A stretch of DNA of 64,000 nucleotides from Amoebidium appalachense (lineage: Eukaryota; Ichthyosporea), in NCBI GenBank assembly GCA_963693365.1, contig CAVNZM010000007.1, forward strand, positions 1,178,001 to 1,242,000. The letters run 5' to 3'. How positions within the stretch are numbered: position 1 is the stretch's first letter; the number at the start of each line of letters is the position of its first letter. Made by a program: the position numbers and the translations under genes. The notes under the pieces were generated by a model that saw only the letters and a list, made by a program, of their open reading frames with translations, was not told the DNA's origin and ran no database searches. Of the stretch, positions 1 to 12,025 are shown in pieces.

Positions 1-354
1 GCTCTGCCTCGCTGCGTAAACAACAGAAATTTGCTATACAAATTAAAAGCTTAATACCATCGTCATGCAATGATGTACTGAATAACAAGGGAAGATGTGC
101 GAAGCTATCGGTATAGTAACTTATTCCTGTTATCAGATGAGCACGTGACAACGAATGAGAAGGTCAACGATGATTGGGTTCCGGATCGAGCGAAAACATA
201 AAACATAGATTATAGAAACGATTGGTGTAGCGAACGGCATTCGATAATTAAACCAATCACTGTTGAGAAATTAACGTTTAAAATATTTTAAATTTTAAAA
301 TCACGCTTACACTTCACCTATGTTAAAGTGAATTTAATTGTTGCTCCCAAGGAA
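1..354. other. AT-rich leader without a recognisable gene
   Basis: No supported coding region, RNA gene or repeat was found. The stretch is AT-rich, with runs of A and T around 280-300, and leads directly into the satellite. Confidence 0.5.
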
Positions 355-1685
355 TGTTTTGGATACTCGCGTATAATATTCGCTTGCATCGGGTGGATAA
401 TCAGGATCCGAGCGAATAGTATATTCGCTTGGGAGTTGGATACTCAGAAGCGATTACATATATATATATATATACGAGCGAATATTATATTTGCTTGGGG
501 GTTAGATCATCAGGATCCGAGCGAATATTATATTCGCTTGGGGTAGATCATCAGGATCCGAGGGAATATTATATTCGCTTGGGGGTTAGATCATCAGGTT
601 TCGAGCGAATATTATATTCGCTTCGGGGTGGGATCATCAGGATGCGAGCGAATATTGGTTAGATAATCAAGATCCGCGCGAATATAATATTCGCTCGGAT
701 CGATCGGAGTGAATATTATATTCGCTTGGGGGTTAGATCATCAGGTTTCGAGCGAATATTATATTCGCTTGGGTGTGGGATCTTCAGGATCCGAGCGAAT
801 ATTATATTCGCTTGGGGGTTAGATCATCAGGTTTCGAGCGAATATTATATTCGCTTGGGGGTGGGATCATCAGGATCCGAGCGAATATTATATTCGCTTG
901 GGGGTTAGATCATCAGGTTTCGAGCGAATATTATATTCGCTTGGGGGTGGGATCATCAGGTTTCGAGCGAATATTATATTCGCTTGGGGGTGGGATCATC
1001 AGGATCCGAGCGAATATTATATTTGCTTGGGGGTTACATCATCAGGATCCGAGCGAATATGATTATATTCGCTTGGGGGTTAGATCATCAGGATCCGAGC
1101 GAATATTATATTCGCTTGGGGGTTAGATCATCAGGTTTCGAGCGAATATTATATTCGCTTGGGGGTGGGATCATCAGGATGCGAGCGAATATTGGTTAGA
1201 TAATCAAGATCCGCGCGAATATAATATTCGCTCGGATCGATCGGAGCGAATATTATATTCGCTTGGGGGTTAGATCATCAGGTTTCGAGCGAATATTATA
1301 TTCGCTTGGGGGTGGGATCATCAGGATCCGAGCGATTCGCTCGCACCCTGATTACAACCCCAAGCGAATTTAATATTCGCTTGGATCGATTGGTTAGATA
1401 ATCAAGATCCGCGCGAATATAATAATCGCTCGGATCTATCAGAGCGAATGTATATTCGCTTGGGGTTAGATCATCAGGATTCGAGCGAATATTATATTCG
1501 CTCGGATCGATTGGTTTGATAATCAAGATCCGCGCGAATATAATATTCGCTCGGATCGATCGGAGCGAATATTATATTCCCTTGGGGTTAGATCATCAGG
1601 ATTCGCGAATATTATATTCGCTTGGGGTTGTGTGAATATAGTATTCGCTTGGGGGGTGGATGTTTTGGATAATATAATATTCGCG
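355..1685. repeat. About 43-bp satellite with palindromic core and higher-order structure
   Basis: Tandem units of about 43 bp alternate between a core of the form GCGAATATTATATTCGC, which is almost its own reverse complement, and a linker resembling TTAGATCATCAGGATCC. A variant block containing AGATAATCAAGATCC and CGGATCGATCGGA interrupts the array near 655, 1192, 1390 and 1515. The stretches near 610-790 and 1150-1330 match closely, which suggests a higher-order period of about 540 bp. The array ends just upstream of the first coding exon of the next gene, so it lies in that gene's promoter, 5' UTR or first intron. The core could form hairpins or cruciforms. Confidence 0.9.
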
Positions 1686-1728
1686 TTGTGACTAAGCGTA
1701 TTCATTTTATTTATTTATTTTTTTGCAG

Positions 1729-2653
1729 ATGGCGTCCCATCTTCCCACGTTGGTTCGGTCTATTTTTGATTTTTCCTTCGATGATATCAAGCGCTCTTCC
1801 AAGATTGTTGAGCCAAGGTGTCTGTCCCAGCGCGACCCAACGGATGTCGACCCCATTGTGTTTGACAAGGAAGCCAAAGCGAAGGCTTCCCTGGATAAGT
1901 GGATTGTGTTCAAAGGTTGGGCACCGTTGTCGACTTTCCGTTTTGGGGGATGGAACAGTGGGGTCTTGGTCCGTCCCGTCCACTCAGGCAAGAAGATGGA
2001 GTCCGTCGTCAATGGGTAAGTCGAGTGTGTTGCTATGTGAGTTTTCCACGAATGAATATTTAAACGTATGCAGCATTGATTGACGATTTGTTTTCTGGAA
2101 TTGTTGGTTCGTTAGTGTTTCTTGTACTTATGATGTACTATGTACTTTAAAATTTTGTCTGTTTAGTCTGTGAATGAGACCCATAATTGTTGTTGCAGCT
2201 ATCCCGTTCTAACCCCGCTGTCCAGGTGGTTCCCTCCTGAACAGCGTGCGGTGACCAATGACATGGCCGTTTGGAGTCGGCAGTCGCCCCAGATCGCCAT
2301 CCTTCCGAGTGGCACCGACGTGACAGCGTTGTCCAAGCTGCAGAAAGAAAAGAAGGGAAAAGACCATATGACAAAGATTCGGGATCTTGTACTCGGTTCT
2401 TGTTCGGTTGATGGTAACACCCGTGCTAGTGTCATTGCACAGGGCATTCTGGAATATTTCGGCCGCACAAACATGACAGCTGACGGTGCAATCGTCGTCA
2501 CGAACGAATTGATTTCCAATGTGTCTGAAGCTATGGGTCGATTCTGGGTACCCACTCTTCTCTTGTCACCCGATACACCCGTCCAAGATATATTGGCCAT
2601 CGGCACTGGTATGTACACCCATAATATCAACAATTTTGAATCAATTATTTATT

Positions 2654-2699
<46 letters not shown>

Positions 2700-2713
2700 C
2701 CCCCCTCTCTCCC

Positions 2714-2750
<37 letters not shown>

Positions 2751-2917
2751 AGGCTCTATGATCTCGTCTCTCTATACCCCCCCCTCCCGAGGCTCTCTCT
2801 CGTCTCTCAGAACTTGTCACCCACACACACTCTTTCTCTGTCTCACCCTTATATTGGCCATCCGGCACTGGTATGTACACCCATAATATCAACAATTTTG
2901 AATCAATTATTTATTCA

Positions 2918-2986
<69 letters not shown>

Positions 2987-2989
2987 TCT

Positions 2990-3052
<63 letters not shown>

Positions 3053-5323
3053 AGGCTCTATGATCTCGTCTCTCTATACCCCCCCCTCTTGAGGCTCTCT
3101 CTCGTCTCTCAGAACTTGTCACCCACACACACTCTTTCTCTGTCTCACCCTTAATTGTGTTAAATTTACGTACAATTCCATACAAAAAGTTGTCCCCCTT
3201 AAGCATTTTCTGTTACATATTGTGTTTTCCTACACATCTTAAGGTGGACACACCTTGTTGGAGAATATAGTACATGTAATTTTCGTGCAATGCCATCGTT
3301 CTTAAATTCTAAAGGGTTCCCTTTGCAGGTTGCAACATCGCTACCCTTGCCCGCCCCGTGAGCGTGGTTGATAAGGTTGTTGCTTTTCATGTCTGGTGCA
3401 TGTCTGTTTGGAGTATCGAGTCCAAACGTAAGGAACTACACACGGCGGGCTCCAGATACCTTACCATCAAAGAATGCAAGAAGACCATCATCTTCGATCG
3501 GCCGTATGTTTATCTTCGGGCCGGTGCCACTCTGTTGACGGAAATGTATGTAGCCGCTGGTGTTGACTTGCTTGGCCTAAAACTCACCACCACCGCATCT
3601 GCCGAGTCCGTGGATGCCGTCGGTCGCCGCAAGGCGTTTGAGAATGCCAAGGAACAAGTGAAACGTTTTCTGTGAGTATCCCCTACAAACCCGTCACATG
3701 ACATCTCCCTGTGTGTTGTAACCGCATGCAAACCCCCCCTCCCCCCGATTCTACCCTTTTTTGCCATCACGGTGTGCTTGCAATGTGTTCTCTATCGTGT
3801 CACTGCTACTATGCTGTTGGCACATACCGGCATGCCCCTAGCTGAGAACACCATCATGCTCATAGATCAAAAATTCAAAATAGATGAATTGGATTTATTC
3901 ATATAATTGATTGGATACCCAACGTCCATTGAAAAACCGGCAACATTTAAACATGACTATTTGTGTCATTTATTGGCTGAAAACGCACCATCCCCCCTCG
4001 GTAGGACCTCACTTGTAACCTTTTTTGTTCTTGTGCAACATCTGATGTTTGCCGGTCATCTTTATAGTCATCCATCTGTTTGTCGGCGCCACGCTTTTTG
4101 CCTAGTTTCACAACCGTCTGCTTTGTGCATCTATCAAGTTTTATGGCTCAGCCTTTGAGAGTTGTTACTTTCGCATATACACATTGCAACCTGATATACA
4201 CATTTCCAGTGCCCACACATACACAACACACGCACACAATCACAAATACTCACACATACACACACAAACATATACTGGTGTTGTATCTCATACTTTTCAT
4301 TGCAGGGCCATTCAAGACATGTTGCACACCTCTCCCGGCATCGACTGCACCACTGCTTTCGATTACCTCATGCAGAAGTACACGCTCTGCTCGGATCCCA
4401 TGTCTGTCAAGTTCACGTATTTGGTTACTCTTCAGCAGTTCTGGAGTAAAATTTCAGCAGCGGGCTACAAACCAAAGCAGGACCATTGGGTGTGCAAAGC
4501 ACTCCTGTATTTGTTGACGGAGGGGGATGACGGCGACGACACTGCAGATGCCGACTCGAAGAAGGTAAGCTTACATAACACTAGTGTAAATTATCACACT
4601 TTAAAGAAACTTGTAAACGTCCGTATCAAAAAACGTCTATGCGATGTGTTGAAAACTTAAACCGGTAGCCATTCCGTGGGTATAATATAGGATGTTAAGG
4701 AACAAAAAAAAAAAAGTGTCTACATTGATGCAGATCCCTTGATTTTCTGACACAGGTCTATCATGTTAGGAGGTTGAAAGAGTCTATCCTACCCACCCAC
4801 CTCCAGCCCAAAACATACAAACCAAAAAAACAAAAGCAGCATATCACATTCATTGATATCTTGTAGCCCATCTAACAACATTATCTCGCAGGGTCGCACA
4901 ATGTCTGGATTCGTGGACTTCATTGTGACCCTTACTGGGTTCAGCGACGCAAAGAAAAAAGTAGCGGACAGTCCGGTAGCGGACAGTCCGGTACCGGACC
5001 CACAACCCACACCCAAGAAATCAGCAAACGAGTCCAGGTCACATTCCAGAAAGCCCGCCGCTAAGCTGTCGATTGCTGAACATGTCGTGAGTGATGCGAG
5101 TGATGACTCGGAGGATAGCGCAATGGAAGAGACACAAGCACAGGAGGAATCCCGCCACGACAAGGACTCGGAAGAGGATGATGATGTTGGAGGTGACGCA
5201 GAACAGGAGGCTGGAGGAGAGAAAGAGCGGGAGGAGGGTATGGCGGTGGATGACAGTGCACCATGGCATCTGCCCCCAAGAAAGACACTTTTCAAGGCAT
5301 GCTGGCAGCATCAGCCCCGGTGA
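1729..5323 (+). CDS. Unrecognised spliced gene, five exons, acidic C-terminus
   Basis: The exons read 1729-2015, 2199-2608, 3329-3671, 4306-4564 and 4892-5323, joined by GT-AG introns whose phases agree. The ATG at 1729 follows a TTTGCAG acceptor, so an upstream non-coding exon is likely. The product is about 576 residues. Its first four exons encode an ordinary globular-looking sequence. The last encodes a Lys/Ser linker with a doubled short motif (VADSPVADSP), then a strongly acidic Glu/Asp region. I do not recognise the family. The final frame meets TGA at 5321-5323, but a consensus GTGAGT donor at 5320 overlaps that stop, so the transcript may instead continue into the next gene. Intron 2 holds CT and C runs in two near-identical blocks (about 2590-2850 and 2860-3150). 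Confidence 0.65.
2575..3155. repeat. Tandemly duplicated intronic block with CT and C runs
   Basis: The exon end and intron start near 2590-2640 (ATTGGCCATCGGCACTGG, then the donor) are copied near 2855-2915 with one extra base. Each copy is followed by a CT run, a C run and the same tail containing GAGGCTCTATGATCTCG. An exon edge including its donor has therefore been duplicated into the intron. Confidence 0.75.
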
Positions 5324-6959
5324 GTGCATGATGCACATTGTCTGTGTCTTTCAATTTATGCACACATGGTTTGTTTCCTCAGGACAAATGTTTGGGTGTT
5401 TGAACAAGCTGTTTCGTGGATGGTGGTCTGATGTATAATGAGAATACCGGGTTTTGACACTATGCTGCATTATGTATGTGTGTGTTTGTGTAGTGATCAT
5501 ATATTACGATTCACAGTTGGGGTTGGCCGTGGTGGAAGACAACGGCAGAGAAGTGTTGGTAGGGTCATACGCTGCCGACGCCAATGCCTCCCCCGCCCCA
5601 CGTGCTTCTGCTGGGCCTGCCGAGCATGGGCAGCAAGACAAATGCACATGGCGAGGCGGTGCTGGATGCAGACACGTGTGTTGCACACCTTGTGGAGCTG
5701 CTCAGTGCGCTGCACATTGACGCCAACAGCACAACCCCCCTACTGTTTTCGGTGACGCCGCAGGAGGGCCCATACGTTGTGAAGATCATGGGCAAGCTGG
5801 TGAGTTGCATGTTTTAGGGTGGAAGGAAGGGAATGTTTTTTTTGGGGTTGGGGGGGGGGGAGGGGGGGGGGGGGACCGGAATCCATAATGACGATGGATA
5901 GCGTCAAATATTATGTAAGCATTGCATTGCACTGATTTTCATACACTAATCATGTCACGGTGTGCTCTAGTACGGCCTCCGCAAGTTGTGCTTGTTGATG
6001 GCATTCCAGGTGCGTAGGTTTATTTTTTTCTTTATGGCACATCATATGCATATGCTAACCGCTATGCCATGTTTGTATCAGGTGACGGAGCATTTCCAAG
6101 ACCGGCGTGGTGTGATTAGCTTCCCATGGACGTGGTGGGCAAAAGGCCCCACTGGCGACGAGGAACACGGTGTTTTGTTGTTTGCGATGGTTTCGCATGC
6201 ACTTGCCTTGGCTGTGCACGAGTGTGGTTCACCAATTACCACAACCATAAAGGCCAAGTCCCACGAAAATGGAGCTGTAAGGACTTTGACGTCTATTTTG
6301 TCTCTGCTCTCGACACACTCAGGGGACCATGTCGTGCTACCGCGTCAGAATGGACGTTTCGCAGTGTTCTTTGGCTGGCAACAGGGTACGTGACCCCTAC
6401 CAGGAGCTTTGAAACTGGGTGTAATTTCCATGTATTACTTGACATTTCGGGGCACGTAACAAGAAAAACTAAACCACATTTAGGTTTTCATTGTGGATAA
6501 CATTTTTCATATGTGTTTCACCCATGACAGTGACTAACTTTGTTTTGCTTTCCAGACCAAACCACCAAGGAGTTCTTCAACAGGGCCGCTCGCGCTGTTA
6601 TTGCTGGGTTGCCCAAGGTGGAGTCGTGTGTTGTGTTGGTGGAGGGAACACGGGATGTCCCTGTTGTCCAGGCCCCCCCAGACACACAAGAGACCGGAGA
6701 GGAGAATGCCTCAGCTGCGCATGACATGTTGGATGCCATGGCCGCCCCGCCTGTGCATATCCCCGTTACATCCCCGTCAGATCCAAATAAGGAAGCTGGT
6801 GACGGCAAACGGAATGGGGAAGTAAGGGACGAGGATGCACACACGCAGAAAAAGTCCAAAACGGAGGTGACCAAATCTGTCACAAAAGAGCCAGTGAAGC
6901 TCCGTTGCGGCGCTTCCGGTGGCAGCAGGGGAAAGGGCAGGGGCCGAGGTAGAAAATAA
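5263..6959 (+). CDS. Unrecognised spliced gene, basic Gly/Arg C-terminus, one unresolved frame break
   Basis: Exons are proposed at 5263-5319, 5517-5799, 5971-6009, 6082-6385 and 6556-6959. The ATG at 5263 has a strong Kozak context (ACCATGG) and lies inside the last exon of the preceding gene in another frame. Within 5517-5799 the frame that matches the start runs to 5720, whereas the frame that joins the downstream exons begins near 5584, so a +1 shift or a missed splice is needed near 5650. The downstream exons join in phase. The last exon encodes a helical segment (FFNRAARAVIAGLPK), then a Lys-rich, glycine/arginine tail ending GKGRGRGRK, which suggests a nuclear or RNA-associated protein. 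No family was recognised. Reading both genes as a single gene with two compensating shifts is also possible. Confidence 0.5.
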
Positions 6960-7254
6960 TCGAACACCTTAAATGTAAATGGTAAAAGTAATTGGTATCT
7001 ATAACGGGTATGGTAAAGACAGGTGTTTAGTTTTTTTTCCTCCAAAACCTTTGCTCGCTCTTCAAGACCACATAATACCGCAACACACACACGTCACATT
7101 CACAACAGACACCCAGAAAGATAGCCTACCTGTAAATTACAACATCCTTGATTTTATACTAAACACGCGTAACTACGACCTGTTTATTAGATGTATTGAT
7201 TGGCTTGAGAAACACATCACTACAAAATTATAGCGCACGCGCACACACACACAC

Positions 7255-7287
<33 letters not shown>

Positions 7288-7319
7288 CCAGCTGATACCG
7301 AGTGTCCCGAGGGGAGCCC

Positions 7320-7367
<48 letters not shown>

Positions 7368-7899
7368 GGGGGAACCCCAACTAATTGATTTCTCCTTGTA
7401 GTCTTTATGGTGTCTCGTAGAGAAAGTAAACCCTGATATATAGTCACCACCCGACATCTATGTACGTGATCATGATATACCGCTGAGGGGATATTCCGAG
7501 CAAAACCCCCCCCCCCATACCTGAGACTGGTTCTCTTTGCCTCGAGTAAACAGCGTAAACCCCTGTGTATGTGTGTATAAGTTTGTTTGTGTAGTATATT
7601 TCAACACGTTAAGAAGTGCGTGTGCAGTGCACACACACACGATACAACAACAAGTCTGGGTGTGATTTAGTTTGACACATTGAAGTGTGTGTGCAGTGCA
7701 CACACACACAATAAAATAGCATGATTGGACACTAAGTCTATACACTGTCAAAGAGTATGATAATGTCGTGCCTGGATGCGCTTACACTGATGTGTGTGTG
7801 TGTGTGTGTGGAATGATACACACACACCTGGTCCATAAAATACAGCGTAAACCTTATATTTGCAACCTTACCACCCATGTACTCCCTCCCTGTTTCCCT

Positions 7900-7950
<51 letters not shown>

Positions 7951-8120
7951 GAGAAATTTGCCATCTAGGCCAGACCGTGCAGGTCCGTGCACACGCTGTG
8001 TTTCTCCAACCACATATAGTACACACCCTGACCCCCCTGCACCCCTGCACTCACTCCCTGTTTCCGGGATACTAGGGGGGGGGGGGGGGAAGGTTAAGAC
8101 AATGATTTTTTATACCCCCC

Positions 8121-8152
<32 letters not shown>

Positions 8153-8344
8153 CCCACACTGTGTTTCTCCCACCACACACAAACCCTCTGACCCCCCCGT
8201 CACCCAGGGTAGTAGGGGGGGGGGGGGCATTTTGGCCTGCCCGATATTCCCCCTAGACCAGCCAAATTTGACGTCCTGGATTTTAATTAGAGGTGACGAC
8301 ACTTTGGCCTGGACGACACTTTGGCCTGCAACAGGGGGGGGGGG
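6960..8344. repeat. Intergenic microsatellites and homopolymers
   Basis: There is no supported gene. The stretch holds CA repeats (about 7223-7286), an A run (7323-7366), two near-palindromes GTGTGCAGTGCACACACACAC (about 7620-7640 and 7690-7710), a G run (7902-7949) and C and G runs near 8118-8150 and 8216-8227. The segment 7531-7563 is repeated far away at 33077-33109. Confidence 0.75.
7531..7563 (+). repeat. 33-bp dispersed repeat, copy 1
   Basis: This stretch, beginning TTCTCTTTGCCTCGAGTAAA and ending GCGTAAACCCC, is identical to 33077-33109. The flanks differ, apart from AT- or GT-rich character. No coding or structural role was recognised. Confidence 0.8.
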
Positions 8345-9032
8345 GGGGGGGAGGGGGGGGCGACGGAGGGAGAGGGTCATGGGGGGAAGGGGGGGAAGGG
8401 GGGGGGGGGGGGGGGGGGTTAGGACATGGCGGGAAACACAGGGGATTGGTGTGTTGTATGGGTGTGTGGGAGTGTGTGAGAGTGGGGGGGGAAAGGGGGG
8501 GGGGGGGGGGGGGGGGGGGATAGTCTCTGCTACGTTCGCTGGCGGTCGCTGTCCTTCATCCGGGGGAACCACCTCACATGATGCTGGGGCCACCTTCCAT
8601 AACGGTTCAGCGAGTGAGGGCAACACTAAATCTCATCAGAAGGAGTTATCTGCCTCAGAGACTGGTAAGATGGCGACATGTATTGGCAGCTCTGCTCGTG
8701 AAATCACATATATACCTGCCCTTTCCTACCAATACCTTCCCCTCCCCGCCACAGAGTACTCACATTCCGTCCCCCCCCTCATCCCCCCCCCCCCCCCCCC
8801 CAACCCCCCCCTTCCCCCCTCTCTCCCAACCCACCTGGTGTCATAAAAGGTAAAGCCACCTCCATATCTGACACCACACACGTAAGTAGTACAAATTTGG
8901 ACTCAGCTCCACACCGGCAATGATCCCCCTTCACCCTACATTAATTTTTGCCAAACCGTCATAAAACCCGATTGTGCAATCCGAAGACTGACCAGATTCC
9001 CCCTTCCCCCTCTTCTCCCCCCCCCCCCTCCC

Positions 9033-9258
<226 letters not shown>

Positions 9259-9377
9259 CTCCCTCCCTCCCTCTCCCCCTCCCTCTCCCCACACACATAC
9301 ACACGTTTTTCCGCACCCCTCCCCTTTCCAACAATTCTACGGCTCATCTTACCTCAACCCACGTGCAATACACAGGC

Positions 9378-10681
9378 ATGACATGCAGCTGTGGCAAGAA
9401 TCGTGCAACATCAAAGACGGATACAGCGTACTGCACCGGAAAAGGCCCGGGAAATGGTCGGTGTGCGTGCAATGTAAAGGGTGTCGGTTGTAGCCGCCAG
9501 TGCAAGTGCTATAATTGCAGGAACCCTTTCGGCCGCCATGTACGCAAGGGGGCCCCAGCCCGCACTCGCAAGCGCCATCGGGCCAGTGCAGCTTCTGCAC
9601 CCACTAATGGCAACGCGAGCACCACTGGTAGCCAGCAGCTACCAAGGATTCGTGGCTCCCATTTTCTTGTTTCAGTCGGAGAGCCATTGCGCACGGGCAA
9701 GTGGGCCATATCAGAGTCTTTGGCCATTCAAGTTATTGTCGAGGCAGCAATACGGAATGGTGTGGATCTCCTCCCAAGCCCCCACTCTCCCCTTCCCCCC
9801 TCTTCTCCACTGGCCCCCTCCCCCCCCCCCCCCCCTCCCCCCCCCCCCCCCACCACCACCACCACCATAACCACCACACACCACCACCTCCCCTCCTCCC
9901 CACCTCCTCTGGGCCTATGATACTCAGAGCCGAACATGTCACTAGGGCGCACACATATACATGCACATTACATGCATTCACACACTGAGGCGCACACACA
10001 AACATGCATACACACGCTTTTATGTATACCACTTGCAGTAGACACGTAGACATGTAATCTTCTTCTCATACAGCTTGTGACTGCAGCATGCTAACACGTT
10101 GTAATTGTAACCATACTGCAGGTGTCGAGGTAACAGCCGACGAGGTTCTAAAGACGTACGACCAGCTACGACTTATCCACAACCTAGCGGAGGTTGGCGA
10201 TAGTGCTTCAATCCTCCGCGCACACACGGTTAAACAAATTCAAGCCAAAATCGACCATTACATGAGACGGAGGCATTTGTTATCAGCCTTGTCAAATGCA
10301 GCAGCGTCAGCCTAAGGCAGCCGCCGCACTGCTACGGTCCCACCTTCCCAGCAACCAAACATGCAGCAGGGGGTGGATCTAATGGATACATCTGGCGGCA
10401 GCTCACCGCCAAATTCCCCAATTGTTCCACCGAGTCAGGGCCTTGGCTCCCAGCGGCCGATTCTGCCCCATATACGCAATCCTTTCCCAATGCCGATGGT
10501 TCCACCAAACGCGGTTCAAGTTCACCAGATCGTGGGATATTTGTGTTGTGCTTGTGGGATGGGCTGCCCCATGATGCCACATTATGTCGGTACGGTCGTG
10601 CAATGTGTAAATCCGCGATGCCGGCGCTACGTGCTGAGATTAGCTGGTCCATACGGCCATCAAACATGGGCCTGGAAGTAG
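9378..10681 (+). pseudogene. Left copy of the CXC-like cysteine-rich gene, truncated
   Basis: The CXC exon (9378-9759) and C-terminal exon (10122-10681) are the counterparts of 21821-22202 and 23473-24032. The cysteine pattern is intact: C-x-C, a later C, then CAC, CSRQC, KC and NC before NPFG. In the second exon an A-to-T change relative to the right copy makes TAA at 10313-10315, cutting off the proline-rich region and the second cysteine cluster (CCACGMGC and CVNPRC). With the upstream exon damage described for the block, I read this as a decaying paralog. Confidence 0.75.
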
Positions 10682-10839
10682 TTCGTGGGGGAAAGGGCGG
10701 AGGGTACGTGCCAGGGGTGAGGTTGGGGGGTTTGGGTGGGGGGGGGGGGGGGGGGGGGGGCGAGGGGCTAAGGGGAGGGAAGGGAAGGGGGAAATTCTTG
10801 GGGCAGGGGGGGGGGGGGGATATCTAGAAGGAGCAGCTG

Positions 10840-10840
<1 letters not shown>

Positions 10841-10912
<72 letters not shown>

Positions 10913-10948
10913 AGATAGAGAGAGAGAGAGAGATAGAGAGAGGGAGAC

Positions 10949-10992
<44 letters not shown>

Positions 10993-11073
10993 CAGATATT
11001 GAGAGAGAGAGAGAGAGAGAGAGAGAGCCTTGGAGAGAAAGAGAGAGAAAGAAAGAGAGAGAAAGAGAGAGGG
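10841..11073. repeat. GA microsatellite
   Basis: A long, interrupted GA run lies downstream of the left CXC copy. The right copy retains only a short equivalent near 24213-24266. Confidence 0.95.
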
Positions 11074-11410
11074 GAGTGGGCACGGTTTAGAGCCTCATGT
11101 GTGTGTGTGTGAGAGAGAATTTCCACAATGTACATGTTCTGTATGTGTGAATCTCGGACTGTTTGTGTCCGTAAATCAGCTAGACGTTTTATCAAGTGAT
11201 GTATCATGTTTTTTGTGTCATGTTTTGTGTCATGCCATGTTCATGTCATATAATCAGTTGTACGGATTCTAGCACCTGTTACATGTACTTGTGAGTAGAA
11301 GTTTCTGTAGAGTATGGGGGCGCCATTAATGGTATGTGTATATACATGTACTGTAGACCATCTGTATACGCGTACGTGCAGCAGTGCCACGTCTAATTAA
11401 TAAATATTAG

Positions 11411-11456
11411 CATGTATCACCCCCCCCCCCCCCCCCCCCCCCCCCCTCCCCCCCCC

Positions 11457-11514
<58 letters not shown>
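11411..11514. repeat. C homopolymer of about 100 bp
   Basis: Nearly pure C with two T interruptions. It is followed by AACACCGTATCACTGAGGTA, the same junction as in the right copy at about 24640-24760. Confidence 0.95.
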
Positions 11515-11516
<2 letters not shown>

Positions 11517-11640
11517 ACACCGTATCACTGAGGTACACTCACTTGGGATTATTTTGAAAAAAGCTCAGGAACGACAACTCACTTACTAAGGCTACAGTAT
11601 TTGTAGAGAAGCCTATGTAAACCCATCGTAGCACCTGGTG

Positions 11641-11835
11641 TTAAAAAAAAAGTTTCCCCTTTTCACACAACCAAAATATATTGACGGTAGCGACAGCGCT
11701 ACATGCATATGCGTAGTGTGGTGGCCCAGTGAGAGGCCAGCGATCAGTGATCATTAGGGCCTGTTTGGCAACGCGCAGCCATGGCAGCACCTCAGTGATA
11801 CGGTGTTCCCGCATTCCAGCTGCTGGAGGGAACAA
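11641..11835 (-). pseudogene. Inverted fragment related to the transposase-like gene
   Basis: Read on the minus strand, this segment encodes EHRITEVLP followed by an unrelated-looking stretch containing LRVAKQAL. The HRITEVLP start matches the first recognisable exon of the transposase-like gene at 24743. The nucleotide string CCGTATCACTGAGGT is also present in direct orientation at about 11520-11534, giving an inverted pair about 270 bp apart. It is probably a rearranged remnant, but the evidence rests on a short match. Confidence 0.4.
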
Positions 11836-11861
11836 ACACGGGTCGAATCCAGGGGCTAGTT

Positions 11862-11995
11862 CCCGGGCCAGAACCGTGGTTCCCGGCTCGAAACCTCAGT
11901 TCCCGAGTTTGAAACAGTGGTTCCCGGCTCGAACCACTGGTTCCCGACGGTTTGAAACAGTGGTTCCCGGCTCGAAACACTGGTTCCCGGGCCGA
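11862..11995. repeat. Minisatellite of GGTTCCCGGCTCGAAAC units
   Basis: Six to seven degenerate units of about 18-20 bp, each containing GTTCCCG and usually CTCGAAAC, are arranged in tandem. The unit resembles the T-arm of a tRNA, but no tRNA can be built around it. Confidence 0.8.
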
Positions 11996-12003
11996 CCCGC
12001 AAC

Positions 12004-12025
12004 TGACGTCATACAGATGACGTCA
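12004..12025. promoter_or_regulatory. Two perfect CRE-like sites
   Basis: TGACGTCA occurs at 12004-12011 and again at 12018-12025, separated by six bases. This is the palindromic consensus for CREB/ATF bZIP factors. No gene start is recognised nearby, so the function is speculative. Confidence 0.4.

Noticed and set aside
1723-2083. Frames on the minus strand and other phase over the first exon (1707-2012)
   Set aside because: Shadows of the exon at 1729-2015, which alone has matching splice sites and phase.
11830-11900. tRNA-like T-arm (GGGTCGAATCC, GGTTCCCGGCTCGAAAC)
   Set aside because: The motif is the unit of a minisatellite; no acceptor stem, D-arm or anticodon arm can be formed around any unit.
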